DNA from: Ectothiorhodospira magna
Lineage (GTDB): Bacteria; Pseudomonadota; Gammaproteobacteria; Ectothiorhodospirales; Ectothiorhodospiraceae
Reading direction: 5' to 3'
Length of the DNA: 64,000 nt
Assembly (NCBI RefSeq): GCF_900110965.1
Contig: NZ_FOFO01000020.1
Location: 1-64,000, forward strand
This document shows, one piece after another, positions 9,112-20,838 of this stretch. A model generated the notes under the pieces. That model did not search any database. It was not told where the DNA came from and saw only the letters and a list, made by a program, of their open reading frames with translations. A program made the position numbers and the translations under genes. Position 1 is the first letter of the stretch. The number at the start of each line of letters is the position of its first letter.

Positions 9112-9375
9112 TCAATCGTCGTCATCGTCGTCATCATCGGACAGGTCCACGGTGATGGGGCGATAGATCTCCACCCGGTCCCCTTCCTGCACCGGGTTGT
9201 CCAGCTTGCAGAACTTGCCGTAGATGCCCACCTTCTGATTGTCCAGATCAATGCCCGGAAACCGCTGGAGGATGCCGGATTGCTCGATGGCCTGCTGCAC
9301 GGTGGCCCCTTCCGGCAGTTCCACCCGCAGCCACGCCTGGTTGCCGGGTTCACTGTAGGCTACGCCGACTTTCAT
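9112..9375 (-). CDS. rnfH: RnfH family protein
   Basis: An 87-residue ubiquitin-like (beta-grasp) RnfH/UPF0125 protein. Family text includes VGVAYSEPGNQ, VQQAIEQSGIL and the conserved VGIYGKFCKL...GDRVEIYRP. The last nine residues are Ser plus eight Asp, written by a near-perfect GAC/GAT repeat, which is unusual and may be slippage-prone. As the seventh gene of the rnf operon it matches the arrangement known for the nitrogenase-linked rnf1 cluster of Azotobacter; its exact role is not established. Confidence 0.88.
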   Translation of the reverse strand: MKVGVAYSEPGNQAWLRVELPEGATVQQAIEQSGILQRFPGIDLDNQKVGIYGKFCKLDNPVQEGDRVEIYRPITVDLSDDDDDDDD

Positions 9376-9401
9376 GGATGTGTTCCTCTCAAGCTGTCAT
9401 G

Positions 9402-10100
9402 TCATGGGGATGTGGCCGGGTCCGCCGCCGGCGCCGTCCGCGCCGCCAGTCGGGCATCCAGCACCCGTTTGCCCGCCAGGATGAAACCCAGGGCCAGGAA
9501 GGCGCCGGGGGGCAGGATCATGAGCAAAAAGCCCCGGTATTCAGGGATCAGGGTCAGTTCCATCCAGGCAAAGCGTTCTCCCAGCAGCAGGTGGGCATCG
9601 GCGAACAGGGTGCCGCTGCCGGGGATCTCGCGCACGGCCCCCAGGACCACCAGGATCACGGTGAACCCCACGCCCATGGCCAGACCGTCCACCATGGCCC
9701 GGTGCACCGGCTGGCGGGAAGCGAAGGACTCGGCCCGGCCCAGAATGGCGCAGTTGGTGACGATGAGGGGGATGAACAGGCCCAGTGCCTTGTGCATTTC
9801 ATACAGGTAGGCATTCATCACCAGGTCCACCAGGGTCACCAGGCTGGCAATCAGCAGGATGAAGACCGGAATCCGCACCTCGGGGGTGATGATGGTACGA
9901 AACATGGACACCAGCAGCCCCGAGGCCACCATGACGAAGGTGGTGGCCAGGCCCATGCCCAGTCCGTTGGTGGCGGTGCCCGTGACCGCCAGCAACGGGC
10001 ACAGGGCCAGCATCTGGGCCATGACCACGTTGTTGTCCCAGATGCCGTCCCGGAACAGACGGCGATAGTCCTCAAAAAGCGCCTTGACGGACGGGTTCAT
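9402..10100 (-). CDS. rnfE: Rnf electron transport complex subunit E
   Basis: A 232-residue integral membrane subunit with six hydrophobic helices, paralogous to RnfA. Conserved elements are WDNNVVMAQMLALCPLLAVT, LGLFIPLIVTNCAILGRAESFAS and the C-terminal PPGAFLALGFILAG. In the Rnf complex RnfA and RnfE form the membrane core that binds a shared iron-sulfur centre through cysteines such as that in TNCAILG. The start overlaps the end of rnfG by 4 bp. Confidence 0.95.
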   Translation of the reverse strand: MNPSVKALFEDYRRLFRDGIWDNNVVMAQMLALCPLLAVTGTATNGLGMGLATTFVMVASGLLVSMFRTIITPEVRIPVFILLIASLVTLVDLVMNAYLYEMHKALGLFIPLIVTNCAILGRAESFASRQPVHRAMVDGLAMGVGFTVILVVLGAVREIPGSGTLFADAHLLLGERFAWMELTLIPEYRGFLLMILPPGAFLALGFILAGKRVLDARLAARTAPAADPATSP

Positions 10101-10822
10101 GGCAGGGTCTCCTGCAGATACTGATCGGGCGGGGGCGTTGAGGTGTCAGCCGGAACCGGGGCCTCTGGGGTCATGGGCATCGGCCCATCGGGACCATCCG
10201 GGGCCCGTTGCAACAGTTCCGACTGATGGGCATGGAACAGGGTCAGCCCGTCCCGCACCGCGTTCACCACCGCCCGGGGGGTGATGGTGGCCCCGGTGAA
10301 TTGGTCGAAGGGGCCGCCGTCCTTTTTTACCGCCCAACGGGGGGCGGGCAGGGCGGCGAAGCTCAGGCCGTCGAAGGCCAGGATCCACGGATCACGATTC
10401 ACCTCGATCTTGTCGCCCAGTCCCGGGGTTTCCTTGTGCTGCAGCACCCGCACACCCAGCACTTCACCCGCCGCATCCACCCCCATGAGGATATGGATAG
10501 GGCCGGCATAACCCCGCCCCTGAACCCGGAACGCCACGCCGGACACCCGGCCTTCCTGCCGGGCCCGGTAGACCTCCAGGGTGCGTCCGTCGTCGGTGCG
10601 CAGGATGTGGATGTCCTCCTGGGGGCGGTTATCGTGCATCTGCGCGGGCAGAACCTGCTCCAGGGTGCGGCGGAAATCCTCGGCGCGACGCTCGGCAATG
10701 GTGTCCCGGGTCTGCAGGTCGGCAATCACCAGCACGGCGCTGGCCAGCAGGGCGATCCCCCCCAGCAAGGTGGCCTGGTAGCCGACCCGTTTGCGGTAGG
10801 TGGGTTGTGCCACGGTGGTCAT
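10097..10822 (-). CDS. rnfG: Rnf electron transport complex subunit G
   Basis: A 241-residue protein with an N-terminal membrane anchor (residues 14-32) and an FMN-binding periplasmic domain. The covalent flavin motif is visible as FTGATITPRAVVNAV (Thr of the TGAT motif). The segment HKETPGLGDKIE is also family-typical. The Pro-rich tail is variable. It overlaps rnfD (upstream) and rnfE (downstream) by 4 bp each, indicating translational coupling. Confidence 0.95.
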   Translation of the reverse strand: MTTVAQPTYRKRVGYQATLLGGIALLASAVLVIADLQTRDTIAERRAEDFRRTLEQVLPAQMHDNRPQEDIHILRTDDGRTLEVYRARQEGRVSGVAFRVQGRGYAGPIHILMGVDAAGEVLGVRVLQHKETPGLGDKIEVNRDPWILAFDGLSFAALPAPRWAVKKDGGPFDQFTGATITPRAVVNAVRDGLTLFHAHQSELLQRAPDGPDGPMPMTPEAPVPADTSTPPPDQYLQETLP

Positions 10823-11919
10823 GGGCGTTTCTCCTGGGCCGGTGCTTTGGTGTTTTTCATCGGCAGGGGCTTGCCGCGCCGGGTGCGGCCATAGGCGCGG
10901 GGACGCAGGTAGTGGTCGATCAGGGGCGTGAGGGCATTCATGAGGATCACGGCGAAGGCGGCGCCTTCCGGGTAGCCGCCCCAGGTGCGGATGATGTAGA
11001 TGAGCAGGCCGCAGCCGGCGCCGAACAGCAATCGCCCGGCCACGGTGCTGGGAGAGGTGACCGGATCGGTGATGATGAAAAAGGCCACCAGCATGGCCGC
11101 ACCGGAGAACAGGTGCAGACCGGGTCCGGCATAGCGCTCCGGGTCGATGAGCATGAATACGGTGGACAGGATCACCAGGGTACCCAGCATGGCCACCGGG
11201 ATGTCCCAGGTGATGATGCGTTTGGCCATGAGCAGTAGCCCCCCCGCCAGGAGCAGCAGGGCGGAACCTTCACCCAGGCTGCTGGGTACGAAGCCCAGGG
11301 CCTGCTGGAGCGGGGCATAGACCCCGGGCAGGGTCTCGGACAGTCCCAGATCCCGGCTGAAACCGGTCTGGGTCTCCCCCAGCACGGTGGCGCCGGTGAC
11401 GGCGTCGGGAATCGCCACCAGGCCGAAGGTGATGGCCAGCCCGTCCAGGAAGCCGGGGGCACCCTCTGAAAACAGGGGGGAAGGGGTGATCCAGGTGGTC
11501 ATCTCCAGGGGAAAGGAGACCAGCAGGGCCACCCGGGCCAGCATGGCCGGGTTGAACAGGTTCTGGCCCAGGCCACCGAAGACATGCTTGCCGACGATGA
11601 TGGCAAAGGCCGCCCCCAGCACGCCGATCCACCAGGGCGCCCACGGCGGCAGGGTCAGGGCCAGCAGCAGGCCGGTGACGATGGCCGAGCCATCCATCAG
11701 GAACGGCGATACCGGCCGCCCGGCGATGCGCAGGCACAGGGCCTCGAACAGCACGGCGGCCAGAATGGTGATGAGCAGCAGGTTCAGGGCGGGCCAGCCG
11801 AACAGGTAGACACCAAAGGCGGTGGCCGGAAGCAGGGCGAGGGTGACCCAGCCCATGTTCCAGGCCACGCTGCCGGGGGCATGGGTATGGGGTCCGCTGA
11901 CGGGGGTGGTCTGAGTCAT
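10819..11919 (-). CDS. rnfD: Rnf electron transport complex subunit D
   Basis: A 366-residue polytopic subunit of the NqrB/RnfD family. The flavin attachment motif DAVTGATVLGE, the segment GGLGQNLFNPAMLARV, the motif LFSGAAMLVAFFIITDPVTSP and the C-terminal YPEGAAFAVILMNALTPLID are all present. It carries covalently bound FMN in characterised complexes. It starts 4 bp after the rnfC stop. Confidence 0.95.
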   Translation of the reverse strand: MTQTTPVSGPHTHAPGSVAWNMGWVTLALLPATAFGVYLFGWPALNLLLITILAAVLFEALCLRIAGRPVSPFLMDGSAIVTGLLLALTLPPWAPWWIGVLGAAFAIIVGKHVFGGLGQNLFNPAMLARVALLVSFPLEMTTWITPSPLFSEGAPGFLDGLAITFGLVAIPDAVTGATVLGETQTGFSRDLGLSETLPGVYAPLQQALGFVPSSLGEGSALLLLAGGLLLMAKRIITWDIPVAMLGTLVILSTVFMLIDPERYAGPGLHLFSGAAMLVAFFIITDPVTSPSTVAGRLLFGAGCGLLIYIIRTWGGYPEGAAFAVILMNALTPLIDHYLRPRAYGRTRRGKPLPMKNTKAPAQEKRP

Positions 11920-11922
11920 GGG

Positions 11923-13473
11923 CTAGGTCTCTGCCTGATCGGCGGCGGGGGTCTTGGGTGGCTCCTGGACGGCGGCAGCCTTGGCGGCGCGGGCGGCCTT
12001 GGCTTCTTCGGCCTTGCGCTTGGCGGCCTCGCGCTCCGCCTTGCGCCGTTCCGCTGCCTCGGCCTTGGCCCGGGCTTCCGCCTCCTGGCGTTCCCGGCGT
12101 TGCTGGGCCAGCCGCTTGATCTCCTCCTGGCGGCGCTGCTGCTCCCGCCGCGCCCCCAGCACCCCCTTGGCATGGTGGAAGAACTGCACCAGGGGGATAT
12201 GGGAGGGGCAGACATAGGAGCAGGAACCGCAGGCCACGCAGTCCATCAGGCCGTAATCCACGGCGCCGTCCATGTCCTCGTTGCGGATTCTTGCCGCCAT
12301 CTCCAGGGGCATGAGACCGCAGGGACAGGCCGCCACGCAGCGTCCGCAGCGGATGCAGGGCATGGTCTGGCCGATGTTGATCTCTTCTGCGGTGAGGGCA
12401 ATGATCCCGTTGCTACCCTTGATGACGGGCACCTGGGCATGGGGCATCACCTGGCCCATCATGGGGCCACCCATCAGCAGCCGGGCCGGTGGTTGCCGGG
12501 TGCCGCCGCAATGGGCCAGCAGGTCTTCCACCCGGGTGCCCAGCAGGACCTCCAGGTTGGCGGGGCGCCGGACCGCGCCGCCGCCCACGGTGACGATGCG
12601 GGAGATCAGCGGGCGGCCCATGCGCACCGCCCGATGGACGGCGTAGGCCGTCCCCACGTTGTGGACGATCACGCCGATGTCCGCCCCCAGTTTGCCGGCC
12701 GGGATCTCACGGCCGGTGACCGCCTTGATCATGTGTTTTTCCGAACCCATGGGATAACGGGTGGGGACCGCCATGGCCTCGATGGTGTCCATCTCATACA
12801 GCCGCGCCTGCAGGGCGGACAGGGCTTCGGGTTTGTTGTCCTCCACCACCACCAGGGCCCGCCTGGCCCCCAGAGCGTGACGGATGATGCGGATGCCGTC
12901 GATGACTTCATCGGTGCGTTCCCGCATCAGGCGGTCGTCGCAGGTGAGGTAGGGCTCGCATTCGGAGCCGTTGATGATGAGGGTGTCGATGTGATGCCGG
13001 GATCCCAGGTTCAGCTTGATGGCAGCGGGAAAGGTGGCGCCCCCCATACCCACCACCCCGGCCTCGGCCACCCGGCGGGCGATGACTTCCGGCGCCAGGT
13101 TCAGGGCATGTTCCGGGTCCGGCTGGTCCACCCAACATTCTTCCCCGTCCGGCTCGATGACGATGGTCTCCACCGGCAGGCCGCTGGGATGGGGGGCGGG
13201 ATGGGGTGCCACCGCCAGGATCCGGCCCGAGGTGGGCGCATGCACCGCCGCCGACACGGCGCCGTCGCCTTGGGCGATCATCTGGCCCTTGAGGACGGTA
13301 TCGCCGGCCTTGACCACCGGGCGGGCGGCGGCACCGATATGCTGCTGTACCGGCAGGTAGAGCCGTGCCGGCAGGGGCAGGGGTTCGATGGGCAGTCCGC
13401 TGGTGGCCTGCTTGCGATCATCGGGATGGACGCCGCCCTGGAAGGCGGGCCGCTTGCGCATGAAAGAGAACAT
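11923..13473 (-). CDS. rnfC: Rnf electron transport complex subunit C
   Basis: A 516-residue peripheral subunit that accepts electrons from NADH via FMN in characterised complexes. It has an N-terminal barrel-sandwich part, the nucleotide/FMN region with VGMGGATFPAAIKLN, and two 4Fe-4S motifs, CIRCGRCVAACPCGL and CVACGSCSYVCPSHIPL. The last 75 residues form a charged Ala/Glu/Arg/Lys helix, as in many RnfC tails. ATG 13473 (MFSFMRKRPAFQGGVHP) is chosen because the open frame upstream of it runs antisense through rnfB coding sequence in another frame. Confidence 0.95.
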   Translation of the reverse strand: MFSFMRKRPAFQGGVHPDDRKQATSGLPIEPLPLPARLYLPVQQHIGAAARPVVKAGDTVLKGQMIAQGDGAVSAAVHAPTSGRILAVAPHPAPHPSGLPVETIVIEPDGEECWVDQPDPEHALNLAPEVIARRVAEAGVVGMGGATFPAAIKLNLGSRHHIDTLIINGSECEPYLTCDDRLMRERTDEVIDGIRIIRHALGARRALVVVEDNKPEALSALQARLYEMDTIEAMAVPTRYPMGSEKHMIKAVTGREIPAGKLGADIGVIVHNVGTAYAVHRAVRMGRPLISRIVTVGGGAVRRPANLEVLLGTRVEDLLAHCGGTRQPPARLLMGGPMMGQVMPHAQVPVIKGSNGIIALTAEEINIGQTMPCIRCGRCVAACPCGLMPLEMAARIRNEDMDGAVDYGLMDCVACGSCSYVCPSHIPLVQFFHHAKGVLGARREQQRRQEEIKRLAQQRRERQEAEARAKAEAAERRKAEREAAKRKAEEAKAARAAKAAAVQEPPKTPAADQAET

Positions 13474-13484
13474 GGGGAGCCCCT

Positions 13485-14024
13485 TCAGGCCGATTTGGGT
13501 TTGGGCCAGTGCCAGCGGCGCAGGCTGGGGGCTTCCGGTACCAGGATCAGACCCTGGGTGGGGCAGACCTCCACACATTTGCCACAGCCATTGCATGCCT
13601 CGGTAAAGACCGTGTGGATCTGCCGGTTGGCCCCCATGATGGCGTCGGTGGCGCACACCTTGTAGCAACGGGTGCAGCCGTTGCACTGGTCGGGATCGAT
13701 CACCGCGAAGGCGGGGACTTCCTCGCCCATGGCGGACAGGTCCACGGTGATGTCCAGCGTGTCGGCCAGTTGCTGGGCCAGCAGCTTGCCGCCCGGCGGA
13801 CAGAGGGTGACGGGGGCCTCCCGGGCCGCCAGGGCCTGGGCGGCGCTGGCGCAGCCGGGCAGGCCGCACTGGCCGCAGTTGGTGCCGGGCAGCAGGGCCT
13901 CGATGTCATCCACCAGGGGGTCCTTTTCCACCCGCAGGTACTTGGCGGCCATGCCCAGGCCGTAGCCCAGGAGCAGACCCATGGTGGTGAGGATGAAAAT
14001 CGCGGAAAGCAGGGAGGGTTCCAT
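13485..14024 (-). CDS. rnfB: Rnf electron transport complex subunit B
   Basis: A 179-residue ferredoxin-like subunit. An N-terminal membrane anchor (residues 5-27) is followed by the Fe4S domain (LLPGTNCGQCGLPGCASAAQALA) and two 4Fe-4S motifs, CNGCTRCYKVC and CNGCGKCVEVCP. RnfB passes electrons between RnfC and the membrane core or soluble ferredoxin. It is 11 bp from rnfC and 21 bp from rnfA. Confidence 0.95.
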   Translation of the reverse strand: MEPSLLSAIFILTTMGLLLGYGLGMAAKYLRVEKDPLVDDIEALLPGTNCGQCGLPGCASAAQALAAREAPVTLCPPGGKLLAQQLADTLDITVDLSAMGEEVPAFAVIDPDQCNGCTRCYKVCATDAIMGANRQIHTVFTEACNGCGKCVEVCPTQGLILVPEAPSLRRWHWPKPKSA

Positions 14025-14045
14025 CGAAAGTACCTCGGGTCGCGG

Positions 14046-14627
14046 TCAGGCGAAGTTGAGTCCGGCGAATCCCATGAAGGCCAGGGACAGCAGACCGGCG
14101 ACGATGAAGCCAATGGGGGCGCCGGCAAAGGCGGCCGGCACGTTGCTGATGGCCAGCCGCTCCCGCAGGGCGGCAAAAATCACCATCACCAGAGTGAAGC
14201 CCAGGGCCGCGCCCAGGCCGAAGGTGACGCTCTGCAAAAAGCCGTGGCCTTCCTGCACGTTGAGCAGGGCCACCCCCAGCACCGCGCAGTTGGTGGTGAT
14301 CAGGGGCAGGAAAATCCCCAGCACCTGATGGAGGGCGGCGCTGGTCTTGCGGATGACCATCTCGGTGAACTGCACCACGGCGGCAATCACCAGGATGAAG
14401 GACAGGATGCGCAAAAAGCCCAGGTCCAGGGGGGCCAGGACGAAATACTCCAGCAGCCAGCCGGCCACGGAGGCCAGGGTGAGCACGAAGGTGGTGGCCA
14501 GGCCCATGCTCAGGGCCGTGTCCAGCTTGTTGGACACCCCCATGAAGGGACATAGCCCCAAAAATTGCACCAGCACCACGTTGTTGACCAGGGCGGTGCC
14601 CACCAGCAGCAGCATGAACTCGGTCAC
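14046..14627 (-). CDS. rnfA: Rnf electron transport complex subunit A
   Basis: A 193-residue membrane subunit, the same length as E. coli RsxA. It has six helices and the motifs [20 protein letters not shown] and [21 protein letters not shown]; the two conserved cysteines sit in LCPF and TNCA. The start is GTG 14627, preceded by AAGGAA at good spacing; upstream in-frame ATG codons would add about 90 non-family residues and run through the promoter. First gene of the rnf operon, with a sigma-54 promoter about 35-50 bp upstream. Confidence 0.95.
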   Translation of the reverse strand: MTEFMLLLVGTALVNNVVLVQFLGLCPFMGVSNKLDTALSMGLATTFVLTLASVAGWLLEYFVLAPLDLGFLRILSFILVIAAVVQFTEMVIRKTSAALHQVLGIFLPLITTNCAVLGVALLNVQEGHGFLQSVTFGLGAALGFTLVMVIFAALRERLAISNVPAAFAGAPIGFIVAGLLSLAFMGFAGLNFA

Positions 14628-14660
14628 GGTCGGTTCCTTGGGTTCGGTTGACGAGGGATC

Positions 14661-14676
14661 TGCATCTTGTGTGCCA
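14661..14676 (-). promoter_or_regulatory. Sigma-54 promoter of rnf operon
   Basis: On the minus strand the element TGGCAC-ACAAG-ATGCA has GG and GC separated by exactly 10 bp, as required for -24/-12 promoters (consensus TGGCAC-N5-TTGCA). The predicted transcript start is about 24 bp before the rnfA GTG. Confidence 0.8.
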
Positions 14677-14685
14677 GTTGTTCCG

Positions 14686-14702
14686 TGCACGATAAAGGCG
14701 CG
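14686..14702. promoter_or_regulatory. Weak NtrC-like site
   Basis: TGCACG-N5-GGCGCG keeps one good half of the NtrC consensus TGCACC-N5-GGTGCA. It would be a secondary site next to the better one at 14728-14744. Confidence 0.25.
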
Positions 14703-14722
14703 CAAATCCTGGGGTCTGGTGA

Positions 14723-16480
<1,758 letters not shown>

Positions 16481-16496
16481 CCCCAGGGAAAACCCC

Positions 16497-18065
16497 ATGG
16501 TACTGGTTTCTTCCGACGCAAAAGAGAATGGTGGACCTCGCTCGGCCCTGGTGGAGATGCAGCTGGATGCCCTCTATCAGGTGAGTCAGGTGCTCAGCCG
16601 TTCGGCGGATCTGCACGAGATCCTGTCCGACGTGCTCCACGTGCTGCACGAAGCCGCCGACATGCAGCGGGGCATGGTGTCGTTGCTGGACCCCACCAGT
16701 GGCGAACTGATGGTGGGTGCCGCCCATACCGGTCATCGGGAACAGCTGGAAAAGGTGCGTTATCGTCCCGGCGAGGGGGTGGTGGGGGCGATCCTGAAGG
16801 AAGGCGACACCCTGGTGATCCGGCGTATCGCCGACGAGCCCCGGTTTCTGGATCGCCTGCGTCTGTATGTCCCGGAACTGCCCTTTGTCGGCGTGCCCAT
16901 TCATGTGGGGACTGAAGCCCCCATCGGGGTGCTGGCCGCTCAGCCGGCGGTGGATGACGGGTTGTTGCCGGAGCGTGCCCGTTTTCTGGAGATGGTGGCC
17001 AATCTGCTGGCCCAGACCGTGCGTCGTGCCTGGGACCTGGAAAAGGAGCGCCAGGCGCTGACCGACGAGCGGGACCGCCTGCGCCGGGAAGTGCGTAGCG
17101 GCTATCATCTGGACAACGTGGTGGGCCATTCCCGGGAGATGCGCCGGGTGTTCGAGCAGGTGCGTCAGGTGGCCAAGTGGCATACCACGGTGCTGATCCG
17201 GGGCGAGACCGGCACCGGCAAGGAACTGATTGCCAACGCCATCCATTACAACTCTTCCCGGGCCAATGGCCCCTTCATCAAGCTCAACTGCGCGGCCCTG
17301 CCGGACAACCTGCTGGAAAGCGAACTGTTTGGCCATGAAAAGGGGGCCTTTACCGGCGCGGTGAGCCAGCGCAAGGGGCGGTTCGAGCAGGCCGACGGCG
17401 GCACCATCTTTCTGGACGAGATCGGTGAGATTTCCCAGGCTTTTCAGGCCAAGCTGCTGCGAGTGTTGCAGGAAGGGGAGTTCGAGCGGGTGGGCGGCAC
17501 CCGCACCCTTAAGGTGGATGTGCGGGTGGTGGCCGCCACCAACCGTCACCTGGAGGACGAAGTGGAGCAGGGGGAGTTTCGCGAGGACCTGTATTACCGG
17601 CTCAACGTGATGCCCATCTTTCTGCCCGCCCTGCGTCAGCGCATCGAGGATATCCCCGATCTGGCCCGTTTTCTGGTGGCCAAGCTGGCCAAAAACCAGG
17701 GGCGGCCCCTGGACATCACCGATGGGGCCATCCGCACCCTGATGCGCCACGACTGGCCGGGGAACGTGCGGGAACTGGAGAACTGTCTGGAACGGGCGGC
17801 CATTATGAGCGAGACCGGCAGCATCGATCTGGACGCGATTCAGCTCACCGGGTTGGAGGACACCCTGCCCACACCACGCAAGGGCAGCCCGCCGGCCCCG
17901 GAAACGGATCTGGATGACCCGGAACTGGACGAGCGGGAACGGGTCATCGCCGCCCTGGAACAGGCGGGCTGGGTGCAGGCCAAGGCGGCCCGCCTGCTGG
18001 GGATGACCCCGCGCCAGATCGCCTACCGGATTCAGACCCTGAAGATCCGCGTCAAGCAGTTCTGA
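16497..18065 (+). CDS. nifA: Nif-specific transcriptional activator NifA
   Basis: A 522-residue sigma-54-dependent activator of nitrogen-fixation genes. The GAF domain spans about residues 35-175. The AAA+ domain (about 205-440) shows Walker [17 protein letters not shown], the sigma-54-contacting [15 protein letters not shown] (GAFTGA loop), Walker [12 protein letters not shown] and the R finger region. The C-terminal Fis-type HTH ends in [20 protein letters not shown]. No cysteine-rich interdomain linker is visible, consistent with oxygen control through NifL. The start at ATG 16497 has CAGGGAA upstream. It is co-transcribed with nifL and is predicted to feed back on its own promoter and on rnf. 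Confidence 0.95.
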   Translation: MVLVSSDAKENGGPRSALVEMQLDALYQVSQVLSRSADLHEILSDVLHVLHEAADMQRGMVSLLDPTSGELMVGAAHTGHREQLEKVRYRPGEGVVGAILKEGDTLVIRRIADEPRFLDRLRLYVPELPFVGVPIHVGTEAPIGVLAAQPAVDDGLLPERARFLEMVANLLAQTVRRAWDLEKERQALTDERDRLRREVRSGYHLDNVVGHSREMRRVFEQVRQVAKWHTTVLIRGETGTGKELIANAIHYNSSRANGPFIKLNCAALPDNLLESELFGHEKGAFTGAVSQRKGRFEQADGGTIFLDEIGEISQAFQAKLLRVLQEGEFERVGGTRTLKVDVRVVAATNRHLEDEVEQGEFREDLYYRLNVMPIFLPALRQRIEDIPDLARFLVAKLAKNQGRPLDITDGAIRTLMRHDWPGNVRELENCLERAAIMSETGSIDLDAIQLTGLEDTLPTPRKGSPPAPETDLDDPELDERERVIAALEQAGWVQAKAARLLGMTPRQIAYRIQTLKIRVKQF

Positions 18066-18140
18066 GTCCGGCCAGCAACCTGCTGATGCCGGTCCCCTTT
18101 TCTGGTACGCTTGGCGATTCGATTCATCAGGCTGGCCTCC

Positions 18141-18773
18141 ATGCGCACCCGTATCAAGATCTGCGGTATCACCCGACCCGAGGACGCCCGGGCCGCCGTA
18201 CAGGCAGGCGCGGATGCCCTTGGGTTGGTGTTTTATGCCCGCAGCCCCCGTGCCGTCACCCCGGATCAGGCCCGCGCCATTGCTGCCGTGGACGCCCCGT
18301 TCGTCACCCGGGTTGGCCTGTTCGTGAATGCGGACGCCCAGTGGGTGCGCGACGTGCTGGACCAGGTCAGTCTGGACCTGCTGCAGTTCCACGGGGATGA
18401 ATCCCCGGATTACTGCCAGTCCTTTGGTCTGGATTATATCAAGGCCATTCCCATGGCCGGGCCGGTGGCCGTGGGCGAGTACATGGACCGTCATCCCGGC
18501 GCTCTGGGCTTTTTGCTGGACAGCCACGGGGTCGGCCAGATGGGCGGGACCGGCAAGACCTTCGACTGGTCCAGCTGGCCTGACCGGGCAACACGCCCCC
18601 TGATCCTGGCCGGCGGACTCCATCCGGACAACGTGGCCGTCGCCGTGCAACAGACCCGCCCCTGGGCGGTGGATGTGAGCAGCGGCGTGGAGTCGGCCCC
18701 CGGCCTGAAGGACCCGGAACGCATGACCCGATTCATCAGCGAGGTATTACGTGTCGACCGTGATCAAGCCTGA
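18141..18773 (+). CDS. trpF: Phosphoribosylanthranilate isomerase
   Basis: A 210-residue TIM-barrel enzyme of tryptophan synthesis that converts N-(5-phosphoribosyl)anthranilate to CdRP. Motifs [15 protein letters not shown] (catalytic Cys in KICG), [22 protein letters not shown] and the C-terminal [15 protein letters not shown] are diagnostic. ATG 18141 puts the family-conserved [10 protein letters not shown] at the start. The end overlaps trpB by 23 bp, so trpF-trpB-trpA form one operon. Confidence 0.95.
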   Translation: MRTRIKICGITRPEDARAAVQAGADALGLVFYARSPRAVTPDQARAIAAVDAPFVTRVGLFVNADAQWVRDVLDQVSLDLLQFHGDESPDYCQSFGLDYIKAIPMAGPVAVGEYMDRHPGALGFLLDSHGVGQMGGTGKTFDWSSWPDRATRPLILAGGLHPDNVAVAVQQTRPWAVDVSSGVESAPGLKDPERMTRFISEVLRVDRDQA

Positions 18774-19980
18774 ACAGACGCCGGACTGGCGCGCCTTCCC
18801 GGATGCCCGCGGGCATTTTGGACCCTATGGTGGCCGTTTCGTTTCCGAGACCCTGATGGAACCCCTGCTGGAATTGCAGGCGGCCTATCAGCGTGATCTC
18901 CAGGACCCGCGGTTCCTGGCAGAGCTTGACCGGGACCTGGCCCATTACGTGGGACGCCCCAGCCCCCTCTATCTGGCCGAGCGACTGACCCGGGAGCTGG
19001 GTGGGGCCAAGGTCTACCTCAAGCGGGAAGATCTCAATCACACCGGCGCCCACAAGGTGAACAACACCATCGGCCAGGCCCTGCTGGCCAAGCGCATGGG
19101 CAAGACCCGCATCATCGCCGAAACCGGCGCCGGTCAGCACGGCGTGGCCACCGCCACCGTGGCGGCCCGGCTGGGGCTGGAATGCGTGGTCTACATGGGC
19201 GCCGAGGACATCCAGCGCCAGGCCCCCAATGTCTACCGCATGCGCCTGCTGGGCGCCCGGGTGGTGCCGGTCACCTCCGGTTCCCGCACCCTCAAGGATG
19301 CCCTCAACGAGGCCATGCGGGACTGGGTCACCCACGTGGACAACACCTTCTACATCATCGGCACCGTGGCCGGTCCCCACCCCTATCCCGCCATGGTGCG
19401 GGATTTCCAGGCCATCATTGGCCGGGAAGCCCGCCAGCAGTATCAGGCCGCCGAAGGCCGGCTGCCCGATGCCCTGGTGGCCTGCGTGGGCGGCGGTTCC
19501 AATGCCATCGGCCTGTTCCATCCCTTCCTTGCCGACGAGGGGGTGACCATGTACGGCGTGGAGGCCGCCGGTGACGGCATCGACACCGGGCGCCATTCCG
19601 CGCCCCTGTGTGCCGGACGGCCCGGTGTGCTCCATGGCAACCGCACCTATCTGATGGAGGACGAGGACGGTCAGATCATCGAGACCCATTCCGTCTCCGC
19701 TGGCCTGGATTATCCGGGGGTGGGGCCGGAGCACGCCTGGCTCAAGGATGTGGGACGGGTGCAGTACGTGCCCATCACCGACCGGGAGGCCATGGATGCC
19801 TTCCACCGCCTGACCCGCACCGAGGGCATCATCCCCGCCCTGGAATCCAGTCATGCCGTCGCCTACGGCCTCAAGCTGGCACCCACCCTGGACCCGGAGC
19901 AGGGCATCATCATCAATCTGTCCGGTCGGGGCGACAAGGACATCAATACCGTGGCCCGTCTGGAGGGGATCGAACTGTGA
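18751..19980 (+). CDS. trpB: Tryptophan synthase beta chain
   Basis: A 409-residue PLP enzyme that joins indole and serine. Visible are [17 protein letters not shown], the PLP lysine in [35 protein letters not shown], the phosphate loop [12 protein letters not shown] and LSGRGDKDI near the C-terminus. The start is GTG 18751 inside the end of trpF. The stop overlaps the trpA start by 4 bp. Confidence 0.97.
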   Translation: MSTVIKPEQTPDWRAFPDARGHFGPYGGRFVSETLMEPLLELQAAYQRDLQDPRFLAELDRDLAHYVGRPSPLYLAERLTRELGGAKVYLKREDLNHTGAHKVNNTIGQALLAKRMGKTRIIAETGAGQHGVATATVAARLGLECVVYMGAEDIQRQAPNVYRMRLLGARVVPVTSGSRTLKDALNEAMRDWVTHVDNTFYIIGTVAGPHPYPAMVRDFQAIIGREARQQYQAAEGRLPDALVACVGGGSNAIGLFHPFLADEGVTMYGVEAAGDGIDTGRHSAPLCAGRPGVLHGNRTYLMEDEDGQIIETHSVSAGLDYPGVGPEHAWLKDVGRVQYVPITDREAMDAFHRLTRTEGIIPALESSHAVAYGLKLAPTLDPEQGIIINLSGRGDKDINTVARLEGIEL

Positions 19981-20798
19981 GCCGTATCGCCGCCCGTTTT
20001 GAAGCCCTCAAGGCCCGTGGCCGCAAGGCCCTGATCCCCTACATCACCGCCGGTGACCCGGAGCCGGGCAATACCGTGCCCCTGATGCACGAGATGGTGG
20101 CGGCCGGTGCCGATATCATCGAACTGGGGGTGCCCTTTTCCGATCCCATGGCCGACGGTCCGGTGATCCAGCAAGCCTGTGAGCGGGCCCTCAAGCACCG
20201 TGTCAGCCTGCGCAAGGTGCTGGAGATGGTGCGCGAGTTCCGGCGCGACAACATCGAGACCCCGGTGGTCCTGATGGGGTATCTCAATCCGGTGGAGATC
20301 ATGGGCTATGAGACCCTGGCCGAAGAGGCCGCCCGGGCCGGCGTGGACGGCGTGCTGACCGTGGACCTGCCGCCGGAGGAGAGCGCGGAACTGGCCGGCG
20401 CCTTGAAACGTCACGGGGTTGACCCCATCTTCCTGCTGGCACCCACCAGTCATGAGGCCCGCATCCGCAGCGTGAGCGAAGTGGCCGCCGGGTTTGTCTA
20501 TTATGTCTCCCTCAAGGGTGTCACCGGGGCCGCCACCCTGGATGTGGAGGCGGTGGCCCAAAAGCTGGCCCTGATCCGACGCCAGACCGACCTGCCGGTG
20601 GGGGTGGGTTTCGGCATCAGTGATGCCGAGGCCGCCGCCAGGGTGTCCCGGATCGCCGATGCGGTGGTGGTGGGCAGTGCCCTGGTCAAGCGTATCGCCG
20701 CCCATGCCGACGATCCCGCCACCGGGCGTCGTGAGGTGGCCCAGGTGCTGGCCGGCATGCGTCGTGCCATGGATCAGGCCAATACCACTCCCGCCTGA
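19977..20798 (+). CDS. trpA: Tryptophan synthase alpha chain
   Basis: A 273-residue TIM barrel that cleaves indole-3-glycerol phosphate. Catalytic Glu lies in [20 protein letters not shown] and the catalytic Asp in [14 protein letters not shown]. The Tyr-containing [14 protein letters not shown] and [12 protein letters not shown] phosphate-binding segments are intact. The start GTG 19977 overlaps the trpB stop (GTGA). The frame is open much further upstream through trpB but without family sequence. Confidence 0.96.
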   Translation: MSRIAARFEALKARGRKALIPYITAGDPEPGNTVPLMHEMVAAGADIIELGVPFSDPMADGPVIQQACERALKHRVSLRKVLEMVREFRRDNIETPVVLMGYLNPVEIMGYETLAEEAARAGVDGVLTVDLPPEESAELAGALKRHGVDPIFLLAPTSHEARIRSVSEVAAGFVYYVSLKGVTGAATLDVEAVAQKLALIRRQTDLPVGVGFGISDAEAAARVSRIADAVVVGSALVKRIAAHADDPATGRREVAQVLAGMRRAMDQANTTPA

Positions 20799-20838
20799 CG
20801 GGCCACCGATTCACTCATCCAAACGTTGACGATCGCCC

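Noticed and set aside
11584-13665. A 693-codon plus-strand frame opposite rnfD/rnfC/rnfB
   Set aside because: The opposite strand encodes iron-sulfur proteins with complete motifs; the frame is a composition shadow.
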